In this document: positions 1-7,421 of the stretch, piece after piece
Layout: each line of letters starts with the position of its first letter
How positions within the stretch are numbered: the first letter of the stretch is position 1
Notes under the pieces: generated by a model
The model's input: the letters and a program-made list of their open reading frames with translations, nothing else
Database searches by the model: none
Told to the model about the DNA's origin: nothing
NCBI GenBank assembly: GCA_963772845.1
Contig: CAVYYW010000014.1
Span: 1,240,001 to 1,304,000, forward strand
Direction: 5' to 3'
From: CAVYYW01 sp963772845
GTDB taxonomy: Bacteria > Bacillota > Bacilli > Bacillales > Sporolactobacillaceae
DNA length: 64,000 nucleotides
Position numbers and translations under genes: made by a program

Positions 1-269
1 CAGCGACCAAGGTTTTCATTTATCGTTTGAACGGCAGCAGGAAACTGATCAATAAAAAAGACTTTATCAAGCCCTCTGCTCAATGCCTCAATTCCTAATC
101 CGCCGCTGCCACTGTAAAGATCAAGTCCTTGCCCGCCTTCAAAGTATGGACCAATAATATTAAAAAGCGTTTCTTTAACTTTATCAGTCGTCGGCCTCGT
201 TTGAGTTCCGGATACAGCTTTTAATGCTCTGCCTTTTGCTTCGCCTGAGATCACTCGCACAACATTCAT
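1..269 (-). CDS. rsmD: 16S rRNA (guanine966-N2)-methyltransferase RsmD, N-terminal part
   Basis: The visible 89 codons begin MNVVRVISGEAKGR and contain the RsmD hallmark TRPTTDKVKETLFNI, followed by the SAM-binding motif LDLYSGSGGLGIEALSRG. RsmD methylates G966 of 16S rRNA during 30S assembly. The gene runs off the left edge, so the catalytic NPPY-type motif is not visible. A second in-frame ATG lies one codon downstream; the first is taken because AAAGG sits just upstream. It corresponds to B. subtilis ylbH and follows the same ylbG neighbour. Family identification is secure. Confidence 0.93.
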   Translation of the reverse strand, partial: MNVVRVISGEAKGRALKAVSGTQTRPTTDKVKETLFNIIGPYFEGGQGLDLYSGSGGLGIEALSRGLDKVFFIDQFPAAVQTINENLGR

Positions 270-286
270 TCCTTTTCACTGCAATA

Positions 287-315
287 GTATAAAATAGAGA
301 TATTCGGTAACCCTA
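287..315 (+). promoter_or_regulatory. Sigma-F/sigma-G type promoter for csfG-like RNA
   Basis: GTATA at 287-291 and GGTAACCCTA at 306-315 are separated by 14 bp. This fits the forespore sigma-F/sigma-G pattern (GYWTA, 14-15 bp, GGNRANANTW as recalled). It reads away from rsmD into a region with no open frame that ends in a terminator, as expected for the forespore RNA csfG. The consensus match is read from sequence; the sigma assignment is inferred. Confidence 0.5.
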
Positions 316-321
316 GTATAG

Positions 322-452
322 ACAGCATCTTACATAGGATGTTGTTTCAACCGCGGAGCTTACGTTTCCCCATTAGTAGATCCGCCGGTTTCTCCTCTCC
401 CATTTGCCCGGCATCTTCTTAGGGCAGCCCGCAGGTAATCTGCGGGTTTTTT
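322..452 (+). ncRNA. csfG: CsfG-like forespore small RNA (ylbG-ylbH intergenic)
   Basis: This is a segment of about 130 nt without a convincing reading frame, lying antiparallel between rsmD (ylbH) and ylbG. It is preceded by a sigma-F/G-like promoter and closed by a strong terminator at 428-452. It contains pyrimidine-rich blocks such as TTTCTCCTCTCCCATTTGCC. In B. subtilis this intergenic region encodes CsfG, a conserved forespore RNA, and Rfam lists a ylbH leader motif here. The assignment rests on position, promoter and terminator, because no covariance search could be run. The opposite reading, a leader of rsmD on the minus strand, is not excluded. Confidence 0.6.
428..452 (+). terminator. 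Rho-independent terminator of csfG-like RNA
   Basis: The 7-bp stem CCCGCAG/CTGCGGG with a 5-nt loop is followed directly by six T on the plus strand. It points rightward, away from rsmD and into the 3' end of ylbG. Confidence 0.8.
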
Positions 453-513
453 GTGTTTCAGAAAATCTGACCATTAAATAAAAGAAGCAGCTGCTGTTAC
501 ACTTTAAACATGA

Positions 514-789
514 TTAATATACCGGTTCGGAAAAGGAATCCTGCTGCTCAAAACGGCGTTTTTTCTCATACGTTGTTTTTAGTTCCTGAAGGTGGGATTT
601 ATCAACTTTTTTTACAGCTCTCAGCCCTTCAAGGTCTCTAATAATTGAATCGATTTTCTCTGTTTCACAATAAAGGACTGCATACTTCATCCGCTTTGAA
701 ACATAATGGACATGACCAAACTTCCTAAGAAGCCTGGCCTGTTTTAATTGATGGAGCCAGACAATAAGGCCCGCACGATTTCCTATCAT
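514..789 (-). CDS. ylbG: YlbG family protein (DUF2129)
   Basis: This 91-residue basic protein begins MIGNRAGLIVWLHQLKQ and has the YlbG pattern HYVSKRMKYAVLYC followed by a conserved block ending in a charged tail (YEKKRRF). Its cellular role is not established. The length equals that of B. subtilis YlbG (about 90 residues). AAAGGAG lies 11 nt before the ATG. It is co-directional with ylbF, 26 bp downstream of it, and probably cotranscribed. Confidence 0.9.
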   Translation of the reverse strand: MIGNRAGLIVWLHQLKQARLLRKFGHVHYVSKRMKYAVLYCETEKIDSIIRDLEGLRAVKKVDKSHLQELKTTYEKKRRFEQQDSFSEPVY

Positions 790-815
790 CTTATGATTGT
801 CTCCTTTACCAAATA

Positions 816-1253
816 TTAACTACATCCACATGATCCACCGGATCCGCATCCGCCAGAACAGCCTCGGTCAAAGAAAGGATCACCTGTTGGAACTTTAATA
901 GAGGCGGAAACCGCTGTAGCAATTTCAAGACCAACCGCATTTAATATTGATTCAAGCTGCTGTTCGGCATGCTTATAAGCAACAATCCGGTCATCCATAT
1001 CCACATCCCTTTTCACATCCATCATTTCCTGAATCACCTTTTTGTAATCTGGATGATATTTCCCGAACCGCTGGACCTCTTCGTACTTATCTCTCACTTT
1101 AAGAAAGTGAGAGATTAATTTTTGAGCTTCTTGATTTTGAGACAATTTAGTTTTTTTGTCCTGATAATTTATATATTCCTCGGAATGCTTAAGCATTTCG
1201 ATAAGATCGTCAGTCATATCTAACACGGACATATGCTCCATTGTTGCTATCAT
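816..1253 (-). CDS. ylbF: YlbF/RicF, subunit of the RNase Y specificity complex
   Basis: The 145-residue protein is mostly helical (Com_YlbF family) and ends in a cysteine/glycine tail, CSGGCGSGGSCGCS. In B. subtilis YlbF (RicF) joins YmcA and YaaT in the Ric (Y) complex. That complex binds iron-sulfur clusters and directs RNase Y to polycistronic transcripts, with effects on competence, biofilm and sporulation. The C-terminal cysteines fit the cluster-ligand role reported for the complex. It sits just upstream of ylbG. The ylbE gene found next to it in B. subtilis is absent here. Confidence 0.92.
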   Translation of the reverse strand: MIATMEHMSVLDMTDDLIEMLKHSEEYINYQDKKTKLSQNQEAQKLISHFLKVRDKYEEVQRFGKYHPDYKKVIQEMMDVKRDVDMDDRIVAYKHAEQQLESILNAVGLEIATAVSASIKVPTGDPFFDRGCSGGCGSGGSCGCS

Positions 1254-1347
1254 TAATAATCACCTCGCCCTTATTTTATCACGAGATAATAAAAATTCCA
1301 TCCTCATGCTTTAATGAATCTTTTAGCAGCCTAAAAATCAGACATTA

Positions 1348-1788
1348 TTAGGGTCTTCTTGGAGGTTGCATTGGCGGCCCATACCAGTTCGGATAGTACT
1401 GAGACTGATTATAATTAGGCCCTCTTTGGAGCGGCCCCTGTTTGTTTTCTATCGTCTCCGCCGTTTCTTTTTCCTTTTTTGGTGATAAAAATCCTTGAAG
1501 TTCTGTTAACAGCCCATCCACAAGAGTCAAATGTTGCTTGACGCTTTCCCCATCCATTTCCTGTAGGTAATCCGTGACCTTTTTGAGAGTGCCTTTTATA
1601 TCACTCCCCTTCTTTTTTTCAGGCGTGGAGTATAAAGACCAGATATCCGCCTCTTCACCAAATAATTGATAGGCTTCATATAGATCTTTCCAATTATGCC
1701 CATGCTTTTTCATGTCTGTAATCAATTCAGGATGCTGCTTTACAAAGGCTTTGAACTGCAACCGATGATCATTCAGCTGATTTTCCAT
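1348..1788 (-). CDS. ylbD: YlbD family putative spore coat protein
   Basis: This 146-residue hydrophilic protein starts MENQLNDHRLQFKAFVKQHP, matches the YlbD_coat family, and carries a proline/tyrosine-rich tail (YYPNWYGPPMQPPRRP). The frame stays open to an ATG at 1830, but AAAGGAG lies 8 nt before the ATG ending at 1788, so that start is chosen. YlbD-like proteins are annotated as spore coat components, and direct evidence is thin. It precedes ylbF on the same strand after a 94-bp gap. Confidence 0.85.
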   Translation of the reverse strand: MENQLNDHRLQFKAFVKQHPELITDMKKHGHNWKDLYEAYQLFGEEADIWSLYSTPEKKKGSDIKGTLKKVTDYLQEMDGESVKQHLTLVDGLLTELQGFLSPKKEKETAETIENKQGPLQRGPNYNQSQYYPNWYGPPMQPPRRP

Positions 1789-1840
1789 TTTCTTTTCTCC
1801 TTTAGTTAATTCGCTTCGATCTTCCTGCACATTAATAGCA

Positions 1841-1873
1841 TAATAAAAAATGGGTGCAGACGTGCGCCCATTT
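1841..1873 (-). terminator. Terminator-like hairpin upstream of ylbD
   Basis: The arms at 1851-1857 and 1864-1870 (TGGGTGC/GCGCCCA) can pair, with a G-T wobble. On the minus strand the stem is followed by TTTTTTATTA. It points into ylbD, with no minus-strand gene left above it. It may attenuate ylbD, or it may be left from a gene that once lay upstream, since ylbC is the upstream neighbour in B. subtilis. Confidence 0.4.
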
Positions 1874-1956
1874 CCATGCGTGCAGAAACGTAAGGAGATT
1901 GTTAATATAAATAGAGAAACATATTGGGCTAATTTTGGTGAAAATGAGGGATCGTC

Positions 1957-2487
1957 ATGTCAGAAGAAAAAATGGAACTAATTCACTTATTTGAAAATGT
2001 TCTAAACAATGCTAACCATGAAGAGCAACACGTTTTACGGGACGTTCTAAAAGGAATTGAACGAAAACAAAAAGGCGAGACACGTACATATATTAACGGA
2101 GTCTTAAATTACCAGGGAACAAGGACCAGCGAAAAAAGCTACCGGGCAGAAATTGACCTGCAGCCATTTGCAAATAATCCTTTGCAAATTTTGCATGGCG
2201 GCATTACAGCCACTTTTGCCGATACTGCAATGGGGACCCTTGTTAATCATGTTTTGGACGATGCACACACCAGTGTGACTTCAGAAATTAAAGTGAATTA
2301 TTTAAAGCCGGCAATTGGAAAAAAATTAATCTGCGAGGCGAACGTTATTCATCAAGGGAAAAACATTTGCTTTATCTCCGCTTCTGTAATATCAGAGGAA
2401 GGTCAAACCGTTGCATTTGCATCTGGCTCCTTTTTTATTATTCCTGTACCTGAGGGTATGATAAAAAGAATGGATGCCAAAGATTAA
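1957..2487 (+). CDS. PaaI-family hotdog-fold acyl-CoA thioesterase
   Basis: The 176-residue protein has a single hotdog domain over residues 60-170. The active-site signature LQILHGGITATFADTAMGT includes the HGG loop and the following acidic helix typical of the PaaI/COG2050 thioesterases. It probably hydrolyses acyl- or aroyl-CoA in the cytosol; the substrate cannot be told. An extra helical stretch of about 45 residues precedes the domain. GAGGGA precedes the ATG. It is divergent from ylbD, convergent with the symporter gene, and shares a terminator hairpin with the latter. Confidence 0.85.
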   Translation: MSEEKMELIHLFENVLNNANHEEQHVLRDVLKGIERKQKGETRTYINGVLNYQGTRTSEKSYRAEIDLQPFANNPLQILHGGITATFADTAMGTLVNHVLDDAHTSVTSEIKVNYLKPAIGKKLICEANVIHQGKNICFISASVISEEGQTVAFASGSFFIIPVPEGMIKRMDAKD

Positions 2488-2504
2488 ACAGATTTAAATG
2501 AACA

Positions 2505-2538
2505 AAAAGCAGGGAACCATTCGGTTCCCTGCTTTTAA
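2505..2538. terminator. Bidirectional terminator
   Basis: The stem AGCAGGGAACC/GGTTCCCTGCT is flanked by A5 on the left and a T-rich tract on the right. It can end both the thioesterase transcript (plus) and the symporter operon (minus), whose stop codon adjoins it. Confidence 0.85.
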
Positions 2539-4029
2539 TTATTTCCCTGCTGCTCCTTCTTTAAGAGCGGGTTCTTGAACTTGAGCGGAACTCGAAAACA
2601 CATGGGAAATTCCACAAACAACAATAAGAACAACTATATTAACGAGAAGAGCAACAATGCCAACATTAAAATCCTTTATTGACTGGGGAAGAAATGGCAT
2701 CAACGTACCAACAGTAGAAGATGTGAGCGTCACCCATGCCACAGTTGCTACCCCCGCAATCATCCCAGAGGCTGCTCCCCATTTGTTAACCCATTTAATT
2801 TCAAAAAGACTTAAAATAAGCGATGGGAACATCTGAGTAACAAGACTGTACCCCATAAGCAGGAGTGCCACAATCGTTTCCCCTCCTTGAAAAGTAAAAT
2901 AGAGGGCGACAAGAGCAAAAATAGGCACGAGTCCTTTTGCAACTCTTGAGATATGACGATCGGTTACTTTTGGATTAAAAACTTTATAAACATTCTTCGC
3001 CAGAAGTGTTGAAGCCGACATCAGGATCATCGACCCCGGAACAAGGGCGGTTAATACGCCCGCTGAACCAATTAGTCCAACAACCCATGGACTGAAGGTT
3101 TGTGTTGATAGGCTAAGCAGTGCGAGATCACCGTCTTTCAGATGAGGTACTTGAAGGATAGCAGCGAAACCTACAAAGAACACAAAGACCAGCACCAATT
3201 GATAAACCGGCATATAAATAGCATTTTTACGGAAAACTTTCGCATTTTGTGCTGAATAAATGGAGCCGAATGTATGCGGCCACATATAAAATCCAAGAGC
3301 GGTTAACAGTATTGTTGAAACAAACCACCAAGGACTCATGCCTGTCGAAGGCAAAGTAAGAAATCCAGGTTTAACCTTTTCGATCGACTCAAACATTGGT
3401 TGAAACCCGCCATAATAATGAATGGGCATATAAATGCCAAGAAAAAGAACAATTCCAAGTATTAATGTATCTTTTAAGACGGCTGTCCATGCCGAACCAT
3501 GTATACCAGAAGTCATAACATAGATGGTAATCGCCAAGACACCAATCCAGATGGCAAGAGTTGATGAAATGCTGCCGTAAGAGGCAGCAGAAACAATAAT
3601 CCCCAATCCTTTAAGCTGCAGAACCAGGTAAGGAACCATCGCCACAACGCCGATTAAAGAGACTAAAACCCCAAGATAGGGACTTTTAAATTTTGAGACA
3701 AAATAATCAGACTGAGAAACAAGCTTATTATCTTTTGCATACCGCCATATTTTAGGAAGAATAAAATAAGAAAGAATGTAGGCAAGACAGCCATAAGCGA
3801 TGATATAAAAGGTTGGTCCCCCTTTACCATATGCCCAGCCGCTTCCACCAAGAAAAGTAAATGTGGTATAAATTTCTCCAGCCATCAGAAGGAAAACAAA
3901 AATCGTGCCAAACCCTCTGCCGCCAACTGTCCATTGCTCAAGATCCATATCTTTTCCTTTTTTAGCCCTCAGACCAAGGAAGATCGAAAGGAGCATTGTA
4001 AGAAAAATGATAACTAAAGCTGCATTCAT
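2539..4029 (-). CDS. yhjB: Sodium:solute symporter family transporter (YhjB-like)
   Basis: This 496-residue protein has about 13 hydrophobic segments and the SSS fold, with an N-terminal WTVGGRGFG segment and the TM2 stretch MAGEIYTTFTFLGGSGWAYG. It resembles B. subtilis YhjB and probably imports a small organic solute with Na+. Its ATG overlaps the stop of the DUF3311 gene (ATGA), a coupled pair equivalent to yhjC-yhjB. Downstream of an M20 hydrolase and a PucR-like regulator, it likely brings in the amide or conjugate that the hydrolase cleaves; that role is inferred from context. Confidence 0.85.
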   Translation of the reverse strand: MNAALVIIFLTMLLSIFLGLRAKKGKDMDLEQWTVGGRGFGTIFVFLLMAGEIYTTFTFLGGSGWAYGKGGPTFYIIAYGCLAYILSYFILPKIWRYAKDNKLVSQSDYFVSKFKSPYLGVLVSLIGVVAMVPYLVLQLKGLGIIVSAASYGSISSTLAIWIGVLAITIYVMTSGIHGSAWTAVLKDTLILGIVLFLGIYMPIHYYGGFQPMFESIEKVKPGFLTLPSTGMSPWWFVSTILLTALGFYMWPHTFGSIYSAQNAKVFRKNAIYMPVYQLVLVFVFFVGFAAILQVPHLKDGDLALLSLSTQTFSPWVVGLIGSAGVLTALVPGSMILMSASTLLAKNVYKVFNPKVTDRHISRVAKGLVPIFALVALYFTFQGGETIVALLLMGYSLVTQMFPSLILSLFEIKWVNKWGAASGMIAGVATVAWVTLTSSTVGTLMPFLPQSIKDFNVGIVALLVNIVVLIVVCGISHVFSSSAQVQEPALKEGAAGK

Positions 4030-4229
4030 TCCGCACCCTCCTTATTAGCAGGGTCTGTGTTGTAAACAATCGCCATAATAATTGACGTCAAAACGACCCA
4101 TAATACACAGTAAAAAAGCAGAAAAGGCATGCCTAATACGTAAGGCGTAACACGATTTGCCCAAAAGATGCCAAATAGCAAACCAACGAATGGAATAACA
4201 GCCAACCATCTAAATGCTTTCACCTTCAT
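4026..4229 (-). CDS. yhjC: DUF3311 small membrane protein (YhjC-like)
   Basis: The 67-residue protein has two transmembrane segments (about residues 9-25 and 33-56) and the DUF3311 pattern FWANRVTPYVLGMPFLLFY. Proteins of this family are regularly encoded beside SSS symporters and are presumed accessory subunits. It overlaps the symporter gene by 4 nt. It lies 12 bp below the M20 hydrolase gene, which supports one operon. Confidence 0.87.
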   Translation of the reverse strand: MKVKAFRWLAVIPFVGLLFGIFWANRVTPYVLGMPFLLFYCVLWVVLTSIIMAIVYNTDPANKEGAE

Positions 4230-4241
4230 CCCCTCCAGACT

Positions 4242-5435
4242 CTATTGTGTACGACCACCTAAAAATTTCAAAGCTGTGTTTGTGAACAGCGTCACCCCTT
4301 TTTCTAATGCTGATTCATCAATTGTAAACCGCGCATGATGATGAGGATACGTACTTTCCGCCGCTTCACTGCCGACCCCGATATAGAAAAACGTTCCTGG
4401 GGCTTTTTGCTGGAAGGCAGAAAAATCTTCACCACCCATATTTTTTTGTTCATAATCAATTAAAGCTTCGCCATACGTGCTTTTGACCACCTCTTCAACC
4501 ACTTTTGTTACTTCATCATTATTAATTACCGGACGATACCCATTTTCATATTTAAAATCATAAGACGCACCATGAGCGTCTGTAATACCCTTAATTACAC
4601 GTTCCATTAGTGGAGGAACCTGGAGTCTAAGGCTCGGGTTGAAGCTTCTGACCGTCCCGCAAATTTCAACTGAGCCCGGAATCACATTATGCGTGGTGCC
4701 GCCATTGAATTGCGTGACAGAAAGCACTAGATTCTCGAGAGGATCCGTATTTCTTGAAACCACATGCTGAAGGTTCGTCACAACCTGTGAAGCCACAGCG
4801 ATGCTGTCTACCGTCTGGTGCGGCAAAGCTGCATGCCCGCCCTTACCTTTAATAGTAATGTAAAAGGTATCTGGTCCGGCCATCATCGGTCCGTAGGAGA
4901 TGCCGATTTTGCCGGACTCGAGTGGCGACCAAAGATGGGTGCCAACCACCCAGTCCACTCCATTCATGACCCCGGCATTCACCATTTCTTCGGCTCCGCC
5001 TGGTGTCAACTCTTCAGCATGTTGAAAAATCAGCTTAATGGTCCCTTGCAGCTCTTCAGTATGACGAGATAGAACTTTTGCAGCGCCAAGCAGCATCGCT
5101 GTATGGCCATCATGCCCGCAAGCATGCATCACCCCCGGATTTTTTGATTTAAAAGAAAAGGTGTTTTCTTCCTCAATCGGAAGTGCATCCATATCGGCCC
5201 TCAATGCGAGGGTTTTTCCCGGTAGGTCGCCTTTAATTAAACCGACAACACTGGTTTTAGTAGGACGGGACAGTTCAATGTTCCCAAACGACTTAAGCGT
5301 ATCAAAAACAAATTGCGAGGTCTGAACCTCGTGAAAAGACAGTTCAGGATTTTCATGTAAATAACGCCGCCAATTAATAACTTCTGAATAAACCTCTTTA
5401 AGAGCTGTTTCGATTGAGCCAGTCTTGCTAATCAT
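4242..5435 (-). CDS. M20-family amidohydrolase (N-acyl-amino-acid hydrolase type)
   Basis: This protein of about 397 residues has the dinuclear-metal M20D fold. The metal-binding/catalytic runs are RADMDALPIEEE and HACGHDGHTAMLLGAA, followed by the acidic pair in HAEELTPGGAEE. Such enzymes release an amino acid from an N-acyl conjugate; the substrate is unknown. Two ATGs are possible. AGGGGG is 1 nt from the first (5441) but about 7 nt from the second (5435), so the second is chosen. It lies between the regulator and the transporter pair, all on the minus strand. Confidence 0.88.
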   Translation of the reverse strand: MISKTGSIETALKEVYSEVINWRRYLHENPELSFHEVQTSQFVFDTLKSFGNIELSRPTKTSVVGLIKGDLPGKTLALRADMDALPIEEENTFSFKSKNPGVMHACGHDGHTAMLLGAAKVLSRHTEELQGTIKLIFQHAEELTPGGAEEMVNAGVMNGVDWVVGTHLWSPLESGKIGISYGPMMAGPDTFYITIKGKGGHAALPHQTVDSIAVASQVVTNLQHVVSRNTDPLENLVLSVTQFNGGTTHNVIPGSVEICGTVRSFNPSLRLQVPPLMERVIKGITDAHGASYDFKYENGYRPVINNDEVTKVVEEVVKSTYGEALIDYEQKNMGGEDFSAFQQKAPGTFFYIGVGSEAAESTYPHHHARFTIDESALEKGVTLFTNTALKFLGGRTQ

Positions 5436-5453
5436 GATCATGCCCCCTGTAAC

Positions 5454-5478
5454 ATTCTATTTTTTAAAATTATAGAAT
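5454..5478. promoter_or_regulatory. Inverted repeat, candidate operator of the M20/symporter operon
   Basis: ATTCTAT and ATAGAAT are separated by 11 bp of A/T sequence, just upstream of the hydrolase gene and downstream of the regulator gene. A role as operator for the neighbouring PucR-type regulator is inferred. A simple AT-rich coincidence is possible. Confidence 0.35.
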
Positions 5479-5519
5479 AGTCTGATATATAATGATATGT
5501 TTGTTTTGTACAAAGTTTT

Positions 5520-7301
5520 CTATAACCATTTGTTTAAATCAGCCAAAGAGAAATGATCTTGAAATAAATTTGCTGCAAGCTGCACATCGAAAAAACCCCT
5601 TCCCTCTAAGGCGTTTTCACCTAATAGCGAGCGTATCATCCGCAAGCGATATTTAATCGTATTGAGGTGTACGTACATTTTTTTTGAGGTAAGAGATGTG
5701 TTCAGTTTAGAATCGAAATATGTCATAAGGGTCTCAAAAAGTACCGTTTGATGATCCGCATCATATTTTAAAATAGGACCAATCTGTTCGTAGATGAAAT
5801 CGAGCAATTCTTCTTTTTCATGATTCGTAAATAGTCTATGAAAGCCCATTTTTGAAAAGGAAAGCAGTCTTTCGGAGGGATGATGTCTTTTCATATAATC
5901 AATGCACTGTACAGCGTCTTGATAAGACCGCTCTCCTGTCTCCAAATTTTTAAATAGTCTTCCAACTCCTACATAAAAACGAAAGGAAGAGAGCGTTTTT
6001 ATCGAATCAAACAGGCCATTAAAAAATGAAGTAAGTGCTTCTTCACCTTGATGGTTTTCAAGCAGAAATAAAAATGTGAAATGCGTTCGCCGATCAAGAA
6101 CAATCACTCTCTCAGGGATTTTTTTGAGTTCATGATAAATCGTCCTGCTGATCTGCTGCTGCCTTTCACTGTATTTCTCAAAGGTTAAACCTTTTGGCTC
6201 AATGCTGAGATGTGCACAGCTAAAGCTACCCCTGTTCCCCGCAATGTCTAAAAGGCGATGTGTCAAAACAGGATCAATCGGTTTTGCTTCAATCATCCGT
6301 TCCAATATCATGGCATCCCTCTGAAAATGAGTGGAAAGCTCTCGATCAAGAGCAAGCATCTCAAGGGCAAAAATATGATTTGCCTGTTCAATCGCAAATT
6401 CATCGAGCGGGTCAAGCCCGCTTGATGCCCATAGGCACAAAAAACCGACAATGGTATTTTCAGCACGGATTGGGAATAGCGAGACCCAGAAAACACTGCC
6501 ATCTTGATCAATTTGCTCTGAAATTCTGTTATTCCCACTGTCTCTTATATGTGAAAACAATTCTCCAAGCTCAACTTTCAGAGATTGGAACCTGGCTTTT
6601 GCACCATCGCTTGAGGCACCAATACACTCATAGAATTCATTAATTAAACAGACCTCATGCTTCAACAGCTCTGATAAAGCATGCGTCATATCATTAAGTC
6701 CGCCTCTGGAAAATGACACTTCAGACAATGTTTGGTGAAGCTGTTTCGTTCTGACATTCTGAGTAAATAACTCAGCGTTTTGAATGGCAATGGATGCCTG
6801 AGCAGCAAATGTTTCAAGAATCATCAGATCCTGTTCATTGAAGTAAATATCTTTAGAAAAGCTATCTATAGTCAGCACCCCAATATGACCTTCTTTATAA
6901 TTTAATGGGGCGCAGATTGTGCTGACTGGTGCATTTGACGCTCCCAAAGATTTTTGATAAAGCGTCTGATTTTTACTAGAAATATTTGACATCCCAGAAC
7001 TAGTCTGTTCTTCATGTGTGAAAATTTGGCCCCTTTTTCTCCGAAATGTTTTACCACTCATTCCTTCATCCGGTTTTAAGGTAATGTTTTTCATGAAGTT
7101 AATATCAAATCCAACGGCGCTTTTAGGTCTTAGAATGTTTTGCTTTTCTTCATAGAGAAATAATATACCCGCATCTGCCCCTCTAATGACCCCAAGCACT
7201 TCCCCTATCAAACGGTCCAGCACTTCGTTCAGATCAAGCGTAGACGTCAACGCCTGGGCAGCATTTATTAAACTCATTAATTGTCTGTCTGCAGCTTCCA
7301 T
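5520..7301 (-). CDS. GAF-domain transcriptional regulator with C-terminal PucR/CdaR-type helix-turn-helix
   Basis: This is a cytoplasmic regulator of 593 residues. A GAF sensor domain covers residues 1-175 (ALTSTLDLNEVLDRLI at the start). A second GAF-like and GGDEF-like middle part follows. The C-terminal PucR-type HTH at about 515-580 contains VHLNTIKYRLRMI. GGGAGG lies 6 nt before the ATG. Such proteins switch on nearby catabolic genes when a small molecule binds. It heads a co-directional run with the M20 hydrolase and the symporter pair, making it their probable regulator. The ligand is unknown. Confidence 0.87.
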   Translation of the reverse strand: MEAADRQLMSLINAAQALTSTLDLNEVLDRLIGEVLGVIRGADAGILFLYEEKQNILRPKSAVGFDINFMKNITLKPDEGMSGKTFRRKRGQIFTHEEQTSSGMSNISSKNQTLYQKSLGASNAPVSTICAPLNYKEGHIGVLTIDSFSKDIYFNEQDLMILETFAAQASIAIQNAELFTQNVRTKQLHQTLSEVSFSRGGLNDMTHALSELLKHEVCLINEFYECIGASSDGAKARFQSLKVELGELFSHIRDSGNNRISEQIDQDGSVFWVSLFPIRAENTIVGFLCLWASSGLDPLDEFAIEQANHIFALEMLALDRELSTHFQRDAMILERMIEAKPIDPVLTHRLLDIAGNRGSFSCAHLSIEPKGLTFEKYSERQQQISRTIYHELKKIPERVIVLDRRTHFTFLFLLENHQGEEALTSFFNGLFDSIKTLSSFRFYVGVGRLFKNLETGERSYQDAVQCIDYMKRHHPSERLLSFSKMGFHRLFTNHEKEELLDFIYEQIGPILKYDADHQTVLFETLMTYFDSKLNTSLTSKKMYVHLNTIKYRLRMIRSLLGENALEGRGFFDVQLAANLFQDHFSLADLNKWL

Positions 7302-7382
7302 CAGGTTCCTCCCAGTTTTAATAATTGCAACTATTTTAACATATTTCTACATCACCCTTTGCTGCGTGACAATCCTTTTCAC

Positions 7383-7416
7383 AAAAAAAGAGACCTGTCT
7401 TCTGCAGACAGGTCTT
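7383..7416 (-). terminator. Terminator of ylbC
   Basis: The perfect 10-bp stem AGACCTGTCT/AGACAGGTCT has a 5-nt loop. On the minus strand it is followed within two bases by seven T, directly below the ylbC stop. Confidence 0.9.
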
Positions 7417-7421
7417 TCTAA

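Noticed and set aside
4818..5072. Plus-strand frame inside the M20 hydrolase gene
   Set aside because: Antisense to a strongly conserved enzyme, with no ribosome site.
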